Assembly (NCBI GenBank): GCA_000787465.1
Contig: JSYX01000115.1
Span: 1-64,000 of the forward strand
From: Thermomucor indicae-seudaticae
Lineage: Eukaryota > Mucoromycota > Mucoromycetes > Mucorales > Lichtheimiaceae
DNA: 64,000 nt
Reading direction: 5' to 3'
In this document: positions 35,455 through 48,385 of the stretch, one piece after another
Numbering within the stretch: the first letter of the stretch is position 1
How the letters are laid out: every line of letters begins with the position of its first letter
The notes under the pieces: generated by a model
Told to the model about the DNA's origin: nothing
Databases searched by the model: none
What the model saw: only the letters and a program-made list of their open reading frames with translations
Made by a program: the position numbers and the translations under genes

Positions 35455-35654
35455 CAACTTTTTATTATTCTTTGCTTTGTATTAATTCTATTCCTTAAAC
35501 ATCAAGAACGATAGATAATAAGCATGCTTTTGTCCTGTTGAAAACAGGAGACTCCATACGTGGGCCAATCAAACAACTGCATATAGGACGTCTGCAGACA
35601 AACGCCGACTCTTTTCTTTTTGCTCCCCTCTTTTTTCTTCACCAACGCGTATTC

Positions 35655-37046
35655 ATGAGTGACGAACAACAAAATGTGGGGCTGTTCATCGCCTATGCTT
35701 CTTTAATGACCATGGCCGTTGTGCCCATCTATAGCGGATCGATCGCATCCCTCAGCGGCATGAAACGACCGCCGAACGCACCTAAACGCAGAAAGACCGG
35801 ATCGCCTCTGGAAGATTCGGATGACGAAGACGAAGCCGTATCCGAAAGCCTTTCGTCCAACGACGCGTGGATGTTCCCTGTCATGGGCTCGATCGTCCTG
35901 TTTTCGCTTTACCTCCTCTTCCGGTTCTTGGACAAGGACTACATCAACTACCTGATCACCATTTACTTTTCCGTCATGGGCTGCGCAGCCGTGGCCAAGA
36001 CAGGCCTCATGCTCGTCAAGAAAGCTGTACCGGTCTCATTCTTGAAGGATCGCTTTGCCAAGTACCGACTCACATTGAGCAGAGGAGGAAAACGTAGGCT
36101 GGGAGAAGCTCGTATATCACCATCCATCATGCTAATCCAGTGTTCTAGGTGTTTCACACGTCAGCTTCACCTTCATCCACTTTTATCTCCTGGTGGCTGC
36201 CGTTCTACTCACGGCATACTACAGCGTCACAAAGAATTGGATCGCGTCCAACATCTTTGGCTTAGCGTTCTCCATCAACGCGATCCAACTCTTGTCTCTG
36301 GACTCATTCAAGACTGGTATCATTCTGCTCGGAGGACTTTTCTTTTACGACATCTTTTGGGTTTTTGGAACAGAGGTCATGGTCAGTGTCGCCAAGAATT
36401 TCGATGGACCCATCAAGGTGATCTGGCCGAGGGACATTGTGAGTTATTTGCTGGACAATACCCTCAAGGAACACGGCTTTACAATGCTTGGCTTGGGTGA
36501 CATTGTGATTCCAGGTAATGCCAAAAGTCAGGAGCACTGTGGGGCGGATTAGCGCTAAAAAAAGAAACGGTGTGATGTCCAGGTATCTTTGTAGCTCTTT
36601 GTCTTCGTTTTGACCGGCACATGGCTTGGAACCGTAACCCAGTAGGCGAATTCAGAAGCACTGATTTTCCTAAACCGTACTTTACCGCATGCGCCATCGC
36701 CTATGTCGTTGGTCTTGCAACAACGATGCTCGTGATGCACATGTTCCATGCCGCACAACCGGCCTTATTGTATCTATCCCCAGCGTGTATCTTGTCTGCC
36801 CTCGTCACGGCAGCTGTGCGCGGTGAGCTGAAGGATCTGTTTGCCTACACCACAGCCGAAGAGGAGGACGATAAAAAGAAAGATGACACGAAGCGTACTG
36901 AAAGCGATGAGCGACACAAGTCCCCTTTGAACGACACCGCGGCGTCCAATGATGTCGTATCCAACGACGCCGTGTCCAATGATGTCGCGCCCAATGGTGT
37001 CTCATCCAATGATGTAAAAGACAATACCAGCAGTGAAAAGAGCTAG
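35655..37046 (+). CDS. Signal peptide peptidase (intramembrane aspartyl protease)
   Basis: The protease cleaves remnant signal peptides within the ER membrane. It starts MSDEQQNVGLFIAYASLM (first membrane segment). An acidic loop (DSDDEDEAVSESLSSNDAW) is followed by further hydrophobic helices. Both catalytic motifs are present: YD in FFYDIFWVFGTEVMV and GLGD in MLGLGDIVIPG. The PAL motif is in QPALLYLSP. Three exons join at GK-RVSHVSFTF and IP-GIFVALCLRFD. The cytosolic tail is acidic and Lys-rich, and ends in degenerate SNDV pentapeptide repeats (36945-37010). It is the only multi-pass membrane enzyme in this run of genes. Confidence 0.94.
36940..37016 (+). repeat. Degenerate 15-bp tandem repeats coding SNDV-type pentapeptides
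   Basis: Five or so units of the type TCCAATGATGTC plus one variable codon encode the end of the signal peptide peptidase tail. The units differ at several positions, so the array is old or under weak constraint. Confidence 0.65.
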
Positions 37047-37176
37047 ATTTTAGTAGCAAAACAAACACCTATAAAACGCATGAAAAGTTCTGTTCATGAT
37101 TCATGTGTACGGAACCGGGGAATGAATTTGAGCGCACAGTGAGAGAGGGTGAATCCTCCAGCATACACGCAGGCAA

Positions 37177-39211
37177 ATGATTGCATTGCGATGCAGGTCT
37201 ATGCGATGGACCTTGTCCACTCCATCATTCTTGAATGCGAGCAGAGTCTCTTTGTCATGCATACGATGGTACCATTGTGCAAACGTTGAGTCTAAACGAA
37301 GAGAGACGCTGGAAGGTGGAGGACGAGAAAAGCGAGAAAGCCAACATGAGAAGGTTGAAATCCAAAACCCTTTTGTGTGTGCAGTGTACGCTCATTGTAG
37401 AAGCCGTGATTCAGGGTAAATTGACAGCACGCGAACGACTCGATCTCTTGCTGGACAAGGGCTCTTTCCGAGAATACGACAGCTTTGTAGAGCATCGGTG
37501 CACGGACTTTGGCATGGACACGAAAAAGGTGCGCGCAGAAAGGAGATAGACACAGATGCGGGTATATCTGACTATGCTGAGGGCCCAAAGAAAAGATTGC
37601 GGGCGACGGCGTCGTGACAGGGCATGGCACGATTCACGGACGACGGGTTTTCGTCTATAGTCAGGATTTCACTGTTTTTGGCGGCAGTCTTTCTCGGACC
37701 AACGCCCAAAAGATTCTCAAAGTGATGGATCAGGCAATGATGACGGGCGCTCCCATCATTGGTCTTCAAGACTCGGGTGGTGCTCGAATCCAGGAAGGCG
37801 TGGATTCCTTGGCAGGCTATGGCGACATTTTCCAGGTAACGACATCGTTCTAGGGACATTGGATCCATATTGATCTAGAAAAAAACCACAAGAAAAACGT
37901 GTTGGCGTCCGGTGTCGTTCCCCAGCTGTCGATCATCATGGGCCCTTGCGCCGGCGGCGCGGTGTACTCGCCGGCCCTGACCGACTTTGTCTTCATGGTC
38001 AAGGATACCTCCCACATGTTTGTCACTGGGCCCGACGTCGTCAGAGCAGTGACAAACGAGGTGGTCTCGCAGGAAACCCTCGGTGGTGCAAAGACACATA
38101 CAGAGAAAAGCGGTGTGGCCCATAACTCGTTCAGTAATGACGTGGAGGCCCTGCAGAGGTAAAAAAAAAAGATTGTTCTTTACTATGTACATACCAGATG
38201 AGATTCACCGCGTGGCCTAGGATGCGAGACCTGTTTGATTATTTACCGCTGTCGAACCGCGACCAACCGCCATTCAAAGCAACCGAGGATCCTTTCGATC
38301 GTCAGGATGAAGCTCTGGACACGATTGTGCCTATGGACTCGAGCATGGCATACGATATGCGTGAAGTCGTCGAGCGCGTAAGGTTTAGACCAGGGTTTAT
38401 TTGATCGAGCGAATGGACTCAAGTCGCAGCTAAACAGGTGATGGACCGGCATTCCTTCTTTGAAATTGCACCGGAATATGCGCAGAATATCTTGGTCGGC
38501 TTTGCGAAATTGGCTGGCAAAACGGTTGGCGTGGTCGCGAATCAACCGCTTGTATTGTCTGGCGCGCTTGATATGGATGCGTCCGTGAAAGCAGCGAGGT
38601 TCATACGGTTCTGTGATGCGTTCAACATTCCTATTATATCCCTGGTGGATGTGCCGGGCTTCCTGCCCGGGACAACTCAGGAGCATGGCGGTATCATTCG
38701 CCACGGCGCCAAGCTCGTCTATGCTTATGCTGAGGCCACTGTCCCCAAATTAACGGTGATTACCCGCAAAGCCTACGGAGGAGCATATATTGTCATGAGC
38801 TCGAAGCATTTGTGCGCTGACTACAAGTAGGTCGCTCATCTTCCTTTACATGTTAGATGCACAGAAAAACTTATGTAAGGTCATCCATAGTGTCGCATGG
38901 CCATCTGCGGAAATCGCGGTTATGGGTGCTTCGGGAGCGGTGGAAATCATTTTCCGTCGCAAGGAGGACAAAGGCAAGCTGGAAGAAGAATACAAGAAAA
39001 AGTTCATGACGCCGCTGGCAGCTGCTCAACGGGGATATCTCGATGATATCATCCAACCAAGGTATGAAAATCGATCTTTTTAAAACCGAGTGGATGGCTG
39101 ATGATTCAGGACAACAGGACCACGAGAACACGGCTTATTGAACAACTGCAGATTTTGGAGCGCAAGAAGATCCGGCAACCATGGAAAAAGCACGGGAGCA
39201 TACCGCTGTAG
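37177..39211 (+). CDS. PCCB: Propionyl-CoA carboxylase beta chain, mitochondrial
   Basis: The carboxyltransferase moves CO2 from biotin on the alpha chain to propionyl-CoA, giving methylmalonyl-CoA. The start at 37177 ([17 protein letters not shown]) gives an Arg- and Ser-rich presequence. The mature part follows: [10 protein letters not shown] joined to [18 protein letters not shown], then [49 protein letters not shown], the biotin-site region [20 protein letters not shown], and [13 protein letters not shown]. The end is [20 protein letters not shown] to [16 protein letters not shown]. Nine exons were traced with short GT...AG introns, and all joins keep frame. Ascomycetes usually lack this enzyme and use the methylcitrate cycle. 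Confidence 0.94.
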
Positions 39212-40830
39212 CAAAAAGTTGTAGAAAAATACAATTCCATTTGCGCTAGAAATTCACATCGTATAGTCAGTGCATCTACTTTTTACTTATGCGTGGTCCA
39301 CTGACGCAAACTTATCATTGGCTAATACAGTCCCAACCGCCCAATTTCGGGTTGGCGGTCTAACGCTAACCCTGCTGGATAGTCTTCCGTTGATGGCTTC
39401 CAGGCGGTCGTTAGTTTCTTTCTACTTATAACCTCTAGCTGTAGACCCTTTCCCCCAACCGGTGGTTTTTTTTATCACCCATGCACCATGAACCAGCGAG
39501 AGCGAGATATTGACTATCAGTGAGCGCTCAAATCGCTAAATAAAAATATATTAAATCCTACGACCCCGTACCGTAGCAAAGGTATAGCCTATTTGCATGA
39601 AGTGATCTCAGCTTACTCGAAAGTGACAGCTCCTCACAGAGACAGCGTTCCGTCATATGATCCCCTGGGCACGTTGCTCTGTTTTAATCGCATGTCTGTA
39701 TGAATTTGGAGAAAAAAAGGGGGACAGATTGCTGCACCAGAGTGTCATTGTTCACTTTACCATAAACTTTGCGTACACTGTAATAATAAGAATTGTCCGA
39801 CTTGGCTATATGCGCACCATCTGTATCCGGTTTCAAGCTGTCATGACCTGTGCGTCGGCAATCCCTGTACCATTTACAATAGTCCCCCCGTCGGTTACCT
39901 TCTCGAAAATGAAATACCTACCGTTGCCTATGCTCTCGCACTCGTTTCTGACGTAACTCAGGGGTAAATTTTAAACGAGCCTCAGCCAATCACGTCCGCC
40001 AGCTCCAAAGACGCAGGCAGTCTTCCCTTCTCTGGTTAACTCTTCAGGGGAAATCAAAGGGGGGTGGGACCACTGCATCGACAGAGCGCACGTCCACGAA
40101 TATCTTCGCATAAGACGTATTCGTGTGTTCGTCTAATGCTGTATTCGTATTCGTCAAAACCCTTATCCAAAGGGATACGGATAAAGAATAATAATCTGTC
40201 GACCTGTACCGCTGATAATTCGGCTTCCGTACGTCACTTAACGTGACCCTCTTTTCCTTACTTCCTGCACGTAATGCACTATGCCCTCTCGCGCATAATA
40301 TGCACTGCCTCCTCGGTTGGAATCTAAATGAACACATACAGGGGAAACGAAAGTATTCAGTTAGTAGGTCACCTGAGCGCTTGACGGCACAACTGATCTG
40401 CACTCATACTTTGATCCACTGTCAGTAGCGCTGGAGCGGAGAGGCAGGATGGCAAGACTCGACTGAACAAGTGTCAGGTGCTTTCTCGTTGGATAGAGCA
40501 AGACAGGACAAAACTGGTAAGCTCCAGACAGGACAAGAGCAGGACAAGAAGATAATCTGATCCATGATGGTAGATGAGATATTTATACTGATTGAATAAA
40601 TGTAATAAAACCAAAAGAGTAAGATATTAAAACGATATAATTGCAGTGATGGATTGATGCAGGGTACGCCAGGGTCCGTCCAGATGGATATTATTTAATT
40701 ACGGGGTAGAGCCCCTCGCGTCACGACATCCACTCTGTAACTGCTACGGTTGTTCGTTTAGTCAACCTCAGGGGGAAGGCGTTTCATTAAGGGGGTGGCT
40801 CATTTTTGACAAAACCAGTCCCTTTATATC
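39212..40830. other. Long intergenic, repeat-like region
   Basis: No gene was recognised. Around 39326-39362 a TA-flanked CAGTCCCAACCGCCC start is followed by a local fold-back (CCCAACC...GGGTTGG). Near 40050-40076 a GGGTGGGACCACTG segment could be a distant counterpart. Degenerate ATTCGT-rich repeats lie at 40095-40165, and three copies of ACAGGACAA lie at 40500-40550. These look like eroded transposon sequence but no element could be defined. Confidence 0.35.
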
Positions 40831-40874
40831 CTGTCGGAGACTTTACATCTTCTCTTCCTCTTTTTTTTTTGATC

Positions 40875-42315
40875 ATGCTTCGCCAATTTACTTTGTTTGC
40901 GTCCGTTTTCGAACTGCCCGGCGCGTTCAGGTAAGATAATCATGTCTGGGCACCGGTCGGTAGCTGACGCTTATCTCCTACATGTTAGTGCCATGAGCAC
41001 TGACGAAATGATTGCCGCGGCGTTTTACGTCGTCGGCATCATTTCATGCCTTCTAGCTCTTTTTGGACCTTTTCATCCAAAAGTTTTCGCGTTCGTGCGT
41101 GACGCGACGTTCCTGGCCGGTGCCGCGCTCTTGTTCGCCTGGATCTTGTATCTCGGGCGGTTTCCGCGTTCCACGGGCTTTTGCTCGTTTTGTACTGTCT
41201 GGCATATGTTGCAGTAGTCCAGATCGGTCTGGCTGAAGCCTCTCGCCCGATATCGAAGCCCCATGCAGAGAGAGCTTCTCACATATCTCTGCGCAGAGAG
41301 GAGTCGATGCCGGATATGGAAAACCAACTACCGGCTGTACAGCCGGTGTTGTTTCGCTTGCAAATTCCGCTATACGCATTTCACGCTACCGCGTTTTTGT
41401 TCGCCGTCTTGGCAGGTAAGAGAAGCAGCTGAAAGGCTAACGTCAGCAGCGCGGGGGGAAGAGGGGCTGATCCAAGTTCTTCCATTTTGCTTAGACAATG
41501 GCTATTTCAAACCTCGTTCTGTTTACTATGGTGTCGCCCTTGGCTTCGTCCTTTCTGTATTGCTGTATGCATCGACAAACACACGTAAGGCCCCATAGTG
41601 GTTTTGGATGCTGTCTTTTGCAGGATTTTTCGTTGCCTTGGACTGGTTCCCTATGCGTGTAATCGAATTAGTCGGTCTTTCGGCGGTAATAATGGATGAT
41701 TAAGCCTGAAATTGTTCTACTTGTAACAATTTGTGATGATATACCAGGCTTTACGAAATATTTTTAACATCAGGGTTAACATCATGGACTTGTTCGTCTC
41801 TGCACTTGTAAGTGCACCATACAAATGCAATTTTTGTTTGACACGGATCTTGCTGACAAGTGTATCGTCTATAGGGTAGCAGCATTGCCAACACTGTCAT
41901 TGCTAGGGTGAGGAGTAAATAATGTTCATTTGTTTCCCAATGATATAACGTCCTTCTTTCACAGATGGGTTTCCCGACGATGGCCATTGCAGCTTGCTCC
42001 GCTGGCTCACTTTTGCGTATGTATATGTGTTCGATTTCTTCCATAAAATTTACTCATATATTTTCAGATATGATACTCGGCTTTGGCATCCCCTCAAGCT
42101 ACCAAGCATTCAAGTCAGTACGACCTTATGAGCTCGACTTTAAACTTGTCATTTTTGCTTCCATTACTGGTTTCGACCCTGTAATCCTGGGTACTCTAAT
42201 CTACGCAAACAGGAACGGTAACCGTATTAGCACGGTGCTCAGATCTTGGACGATCAACGTTTATATTGTACTATATATTACTATCAACATCTCCCTGGTC
42301 TGGAACTCTTTGTAA
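40875..42315 (+). pseudogene. Degenerate, N-terminally truncated sodium/calcium exchanger (NCX/CCX type)
   Basis: A TTTATATCC box and CT-rich leader precede MLRQFTLFASVFELPGAF. After a short intron comes STDEMIAAAFYVVGI, which fits only the end of the first alpha repeat. The following VFAFVRDATFLAGAALLFAW matches the region after that repeat. A shift in a run of four T near 41189 breaks the frame (WHMLQ-stop against LLVLYCLAYVAVVQIG). Later exons give SVYYGVALGFVLSVLLYAST, GFFVALDWFPMRVIELVGLS and the second alpha repeat, ANTVIARMGFPTMAIAACSA then HMILGFGIPSSYQAFK. The expected GNSxGD motif is replaced by GSSIAN. Splice sites are still usable. The stop is at 42313-42315. Confidence 0.7.
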
Positions 42316-42882
42316 TATGATTCCAATGATTTCTCCTTTGTCATTATAATATTAACCATCGGCATAGCAAAAGCCGCAAATCCTCACTTTCAAAAATGTC
42401 AAGCAATTGTTGACGGCCGAGAACCATCCATTAACCCGAATTTGAGTAAATCGAAACTAAGAGAAGTTTCAATGGTAGCACATGCATAAACCAGGATCTG
42501 CTTAAACTCGACCCCAAAACGGAAACATTTCGCGCGCTCTCTTGGAAAGGCCGTGTTTGGCGGCCTGACTGTGCCAGCCATCTGTTTCACTTCTTCCGGC
42601 GTTCTCCTGTTGCAATCCAGCATACTTGACTGCATTCTGTTGATAGTTGTTCACCGATTTCTTGAAGCCTACATATGCTGCTTCTCTTTAATTACAGGCC
42701 CTTTTGCCTTCAATAACTGTATTGCTCGTCGGAGTTCATGGCTCGTATGGCCATTTCGGGAGTCGTCACCTCCCTTGCCTCGACGCGTATACTTAGAGCA
42801 ACGTATACGAAACAAGGCTCTACATGTTACGTAGCGCAAATTCTTTTTCAGAAGAGTAAAACGAATAGTTTGATGGTAAAGA
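42316..42882. other. Interval with a possible transposase-like helix remnant
   Basis: On the minus strand, RRAIQLLKAKGPVIKE at 42815-42690 and KKSVNNYQQNAVKYAG below it, in shifted frames, look faintly like the helix-turn-helix part of an IS630-type transposase. The evidence is weak and I do not call an element. Confidence 0.2.
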
Positions 42883-43397
42883 CTACATGATTCCAATCTC
42901 TTGCCAGCCGTCGATGCTCGATCGCAAGTAATCCGTCACCTCGCTTTGTGAAAACATATTGGCAAGAAGGACACTCACATGATTGCAGCTTGCAACAGAG
43001 ATCAGGACTCGACGCTCTTTGAGTGTCAAGACTGTCTTCAAACTCATTTAGTAAAATTGCCTGAAGCGATTTGCGGAAGCAAACAAGGAGAAGAAACTAA
43101 CAGCCCTTCGTGACCACACTTGTCGATCAAAAGTTCTGTTTGCCGTGGGATCGTCATCTCTCCGGTGTTTGCCTGATACGTGTCTCTTTCTCCATCAACC
43201 CACCCGCTACTTGCGGGATTAATCTGGTCTGTGCGGCTGTGTTCAACTTCGAAATCGACACATTCTTCTGCGTAAGCCCTATGGACTTTTAAATTGTTGA
43301 CGTTGATTTGGAGTTCGGATATAGGAACGTCCCAGGGTTGGAATAAATCTTCACTCTTTGCGATTGCTGTCATCTTGTGCATCGCCTGCCGGGACAT
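42883..43397 (-). CDS. Hypothetical protein, two exons
   Basis: It starts MSRQAMHKMTAIAKSEDLFQ at 43397, with a TTTAAATAAA box about 100 bp upstream. The first exon runs to KCGHEGL. A GTTAGT donor and an ATGAG acceptor just after a TACTAA-like branch site remove 59 nt, giving KTVLTLKERRVLISVASCNH and the end DYLRSSIDGWQEIGIM. Without splicing the frame stops at 43044. The product, about 150 aa, is mixed alpha/beta and soluble. I do not recognise a family. The very short distance between branch site and acceptor is a weak point of the model. Confidence 0.42.
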
Positions 43398-44128
43398 TCA
43401 ACACGGAACGAGCTACTGCATGTGTCAGAATAGTGGCGTTTGAGGAAGATGGCCTTGACGAGCGGTGCTTTATTCGATGGCTGCGGCATGCTTCTGCCTT
43501 TTTTATTTAAAGAGTTAAGGGTCAAGTGAGTTTCTGAAACTTATTTAAGAGAACCTTAAAGCACGAGAACTCGCGGCCGTCATTTGTTCACTTGAAGGCG
43601 AAGGGCAAAGGTGGACGAGCGATAGGAGATAACGTCGCGGTTTCTCAAAATTGCGAATGATTTTAGAGTTCTGTGCATGATAAGCGTATCAATTGGCTCC
43701 GGCGTTCAGGGCAGACGAAAAAACCCGACCTCTTTATCGACTGGCTGGTTTGGCCCAATTAGGAGATGATGCAAGGAGGCTTATCTAGATTCGTTCTTCA
43801 AGCGATCATAGTATAAAAACATTCCGAGTATAAAACGTCCTGTTTAATGCAAAAATCCTTATTTCATCTTCTTCATAAGGAGGTCTAAAGTACCCAATTA
43901 AAGACGGCCAATATTTCTATGCATAGCGCACGCAATTCCGACTCGAGGATTAGGCGATCAGCCTTTTTGTTCTTTTCCTTGTGTCATCTTGAGACTTCGT
44001 GTGACACAGAAGCTACCGTTTCAACGATCCCGCCTGATCATTTGATACAGCTTCAACATTTAAAAGCCAAGACGAATTTGTTTTCTTTTTCTTTTCTTTC
44101 CGTATTCTCCTTTTCTCCCTTTCAAAAC
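43398..44128. other. Divergent promoter region
   Basis: A TATAAAA box lies at 43812-43818, with a long pyrimidine-rich leader before the GATA-factor start. No additional gene was seen. Confidence 0.4.
43812..43818 (+). promoter_or_regulatory. TATA box of the GATA-factor gene
   Basis: TATAAAA is followed by about 310 bp of leader, rich in C and T near the start codon. Confidence 0.45.
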
Positions 44129-45265
44129 ATGTATTCACAGTTCCATCGCCACGACCATTCATCTTATGCGCCTCTTGTTACCACAGCTCCTGCTTACACC
44201 ACGGATAATTTTGGTTCGTTGGACCAAGCATTCCTGGATATGATGATTACCGATTACACTTTACCCACGCAAGACCTCTTTGGGAACGAGATTGAGTATA
44301 CATCGCCCGCAACCCCGGGATCCGATTGCTACTTGATCAACAGCAGCAATAGCAAAGACAATGTCTTTGGAGAAGTCTCAACAGGACCATGGCTATCAGA
44401 TTACACTTCGCCACTACAGCACCATCCTACAACCACTCTGTACGATTCACCACCACTTTCTTCCTTCTCCAGAGATTCTTCAACCAATGATGCGTTTATG
44501 AAAGGCTCTGTTCCTGCGAGCGTTTCACATGTTCATCCGCTTCAGGTGCTTTCCCCTCTGGCATGCGATTCCCTTTTAACTTCGGCTGCGATGAACAATA
44601 ACAGCAATAGTAGTGGTGGTGGTGGCGGCAACAGTAGTAGTAGCAGCAGTAGTAGTATTATCAACAGTCCACAGCATGTCATGACAGATGACATGATGTT
44701 TGGTATCGATATGCCCTCGACTGTTGTTACGCCATCTGGTTCAAACGACAGCAGCATCACATCTACGTCACCAACACCGCATAACAGCCATAACGATGAC
44801 AATGACGATGAAGAAGAACACGTGAACGAACCAACTATCCTCCCTATGCCCAAGGAGGAACCAAGCGAAGAAGAAGAGGAAGAAGCAGAAGAAGAGGATG
44901 ATCATGATAGCGATCCTGATTGGTCAATGACGAGCACGCGGCGTACCTCAAACCACCACCGCCAACCATCATCATCCAACCGACGGCGGCGGCAGCACGT
45001 GCGCAGAACCACCAAGAAAAAAAAGAAAGCATCCGCCATGGCGCCTTTAGCCGGATCCGATGGCATCATTCGGTGTACAAACTGCGAAACTACCAATACA
45101 CCGCTCTGGCGGCGTAATCCTGAAGGCGAACCTCTCTGCAACGCCTGTGGTTTATTTTTTAAGCTACACGGTATTGTCAGGCCCCTCAGTCTCAAAACAG
45201 ACGTCATCAAAAAGAGGAATCGGTCAGGTCATTCCGTTCATAAACGAAGCCCCAAGCGACGCTAA
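44129..45265 (+). CDS. Fungal GATA-type zinc-finger transcription factor
   Basis: The DNA-binding domain is [20 protein letters not shown] then [20 protein letters not shown], a C-x2-C-x17-C-x2-C finger with the basic tail [16 protein letters not shown]. This is the form seen in fungal nitrogen and iron regulators (AreA, Gat1, Gzf3, Sfu1), but the finger alone does not say which. The N-terminal part is disordered, with a possible activation segment ([20 protein letters not shown]), Ser and Gly runs, and a strong acidic stretch ([20 protein letters not shown]) before an Arg/Lys cluster. I start at ATG 44129 because the sequence before it is a CT-rich leader. The frame is open back to ATG 43919. 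Intronless. Confidence 0.88.
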   Translation: MYSQFHRHDHSSYAPLVTTAPAYTTDNFGSLDQAFLDMMITDYTLPTQDLFGNEIEYTSPATPGSDCYLINSSNSKDNVFGEVSTGPWLSDYTSPLQHHPTTTLYDSPPLSSFSRDSSTNDAFMKGSVPASVSHVHPLQVLSPLACDSLLTSAAMNNNSNSSGGGGGNSSSSSSSSIINSPQHVMTDDMMFGIDMPSTVVTPSGSNDSSITSTSPTPHNSHNDDNDDEEEHVNEPTILPMPKEEPSEEEEEEAEEEDDHDSDPDWSMTSTRRTSNHHRQPSSSNRRRRQHVRRTTKKKKKASAMAPLAGSDGIIRCTNCETTNTPLWRRNPEGEPLCNACGLFFKLHGIVRPLSLKTDVIKKRNRSGHSVHKRSPKRR

Positions 45266-45316
45266 GAAGAACCAAACTCTTTCCCTCCCTCTCTCGTTTT
45301 TGTACATATCGTATAT

Positions 45317-45335
45317 GGTGCCCGCAGGGGGCACC
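45317..45335 (+). other. Perfect hairpin in the 3' region of the GATA gene
   Basis: GGTGCCC and GGGCACC form a 7-bp GC-rich stem with a 5-nt loop, 52 bp after the stop codon. Confidence 0.6.
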
Positions 45336-45694
45336 TAATTTCTACATCCCCCGCCCATAGCTTCCACCTCGTTATGTATATCGTTCTCTGTCCTTGCTGT
45401 TTCGCATAGTTTACGTACCAACCAATACCGAGTTGATGCATAAACATCAACTTCTCTGAAAGTGTGTTTCGATTGAATGCCTCTCAAGCTACTGTCACAG
45501 TAGTACATAGGACGCCTCAACTATCCCGTATAAATAAAACTAGAATTGTAACAATCTACATCAGAAACGGTCGAAACATGTACTTGAGCCCTTGAGCTTC
45601 ATTGCTGGATTACCATGAAATGAAACGTTAATTAAGTTTCCCACGTATTCGAAATCCGATAAAGTACGCACCTCTTTCCGGTTGATACTCGAAA

Positions 45695-47064
<1,370 letters not shown>

Positions 47065-47357
47065 TCCTAAAGCCAAGCATTTAGTATGTAAATCTACGCT
47101 TACAGAGATTCTCGCGCTCAAATGCATGTTGGAACAAGTTTAACTTGAGTTCGATTTTGCTTCGTTGACATATCTCTTGAACCTTTTTATGCTTCCTATT
47201 ATCCTTCTTTCGCTTCTTTTTACTGTGATCTACTTCCGTCGTGGACGGAACAGGCAATAAGAAGACAGCAAGTTGGAAGATAATGGGCAATACCTCGGGA
47301 AGCCATCCTTTCTTTTGTGTATGGATAGTAATCTTGTATCTGGACTAGAAAGCATCC

Positions 47358-48235
47358 ATGGATGCATCAATTGAAGGTCGTAACTGGTAGATTTTTAAAG
47401 AACTCGATGAGAAGAAGAGCACGCATACGTATAGACATTGACAAGTCTTGCTCTTCGCGGCTTGTAGAACGATCAAATACAGCTCGGACGCGGAGGATAA
47501 GAATCGCTCTAATGTTTTGCAGAAGAATGTCACAAACGCAATTGCGACAGCTGCAGTAACGGCCGCCGACACGATCGACGCGTTCCAGGCGTGTGTCGCG
47601 CTAACCTCTGGCGACTATGGACGACTACCAACCTTCGCCACCAACTGCCACTTTGGAAGCGTTGAACAAGTTCATCGGTGGACCCTCGAAAGCCTGCTAT
47701 GGAAAATTGCCGAGACTCAACCAGCGGTATGCCTCACAGCCAACCTGGCGAGTCTCAATCTTGTCTATACGTTTCGCGAGCTACAAAAGGCTGGTTTAGT
47801 ATACGGACAGGCCAAGTTTGTGGACGCAATGTTCCCCGCTATGTCGCTTCCCCCCCCCCAACCACTGTAGCCTCTTTCTCATCATATTTTTCAGACGCTC
47901 GCTCGCCTTCCCACATTATAAACAGATTAAAAAGCCGCGGATCGCCTCGCGAACTTTGTCCTAGCCCACGGACCCAGGGTACTACGACTTTCCCCGGTCC
48001 TATCAACCAACGCAACTGCAAAGGTAAGGCACGGACACATTTATCCGTCTCATAGATGAAACTAAACCGTTTACAGATAAGCAACTGCCCACTGGCAGAA
48101 ACAACAAGACCAGTTCTTCTCCAAAGAGCTTTCTGCCATCGTCCAAGAGTGCGTTGCTGACGACCTAATTCCACCTGAATTGAAAGTAATACTTTCAAAC
48201 TCTGACAGTATGGTCTCAAAGCTTTCCTTATTCTA
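47358..48235 (+). pseudogene. Unrecognised gene or decayed gene
   Basis: One frame from ATG 47358 (MDASIEGRNW) reads as protein for about 500 nt (for example KNVTNAIATAAVTAADTIDA) but contains TAG at 47388 and TGA near 47439. Good splice-like sites lie further on: GTATGC at 47730, TTTTTCAG near 47894 and GTAAGG near 48024. The last segment, DQFFSKELSAIVQECVADDL to the stop near 48235, looks like a genuine C-terminus. I could not build one continuous model. An alternative start at 47617 (MDDYQPSPPTATLEALNKFI) has excellent context. The family is unknown, so this may be a real gene with unusual splicing or a recent pseudogene. Confidence 0.3.
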
Positions 48236-48385
48236 GCTGCTCTCGCCACTCTTTACAATTCAAACATCCCTATACACGCCAATCTTTCACCCAATTTGTC
48301 CTCTCTTTCTTCCTTTGAAACCCTTCGTTCGCTATCTTGGACCACCTGTGCCGATGTACTATGTAATAATATGCCCTTGTCAAGA

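Noticed and set aside
43919..44128. N-terminal extension of the GATA factor from ATG 43919
   Set aside because: The 70 extra codons are dominated by Phe/Ser from a pyrimidine-rich leader, more like 5' UTR than protein.
47190..47261. Apparent hydrophobic micropeptide starting MLPIILLSLL
   Set aside because: On careful reading of the bases the frame stops after 12 codons.
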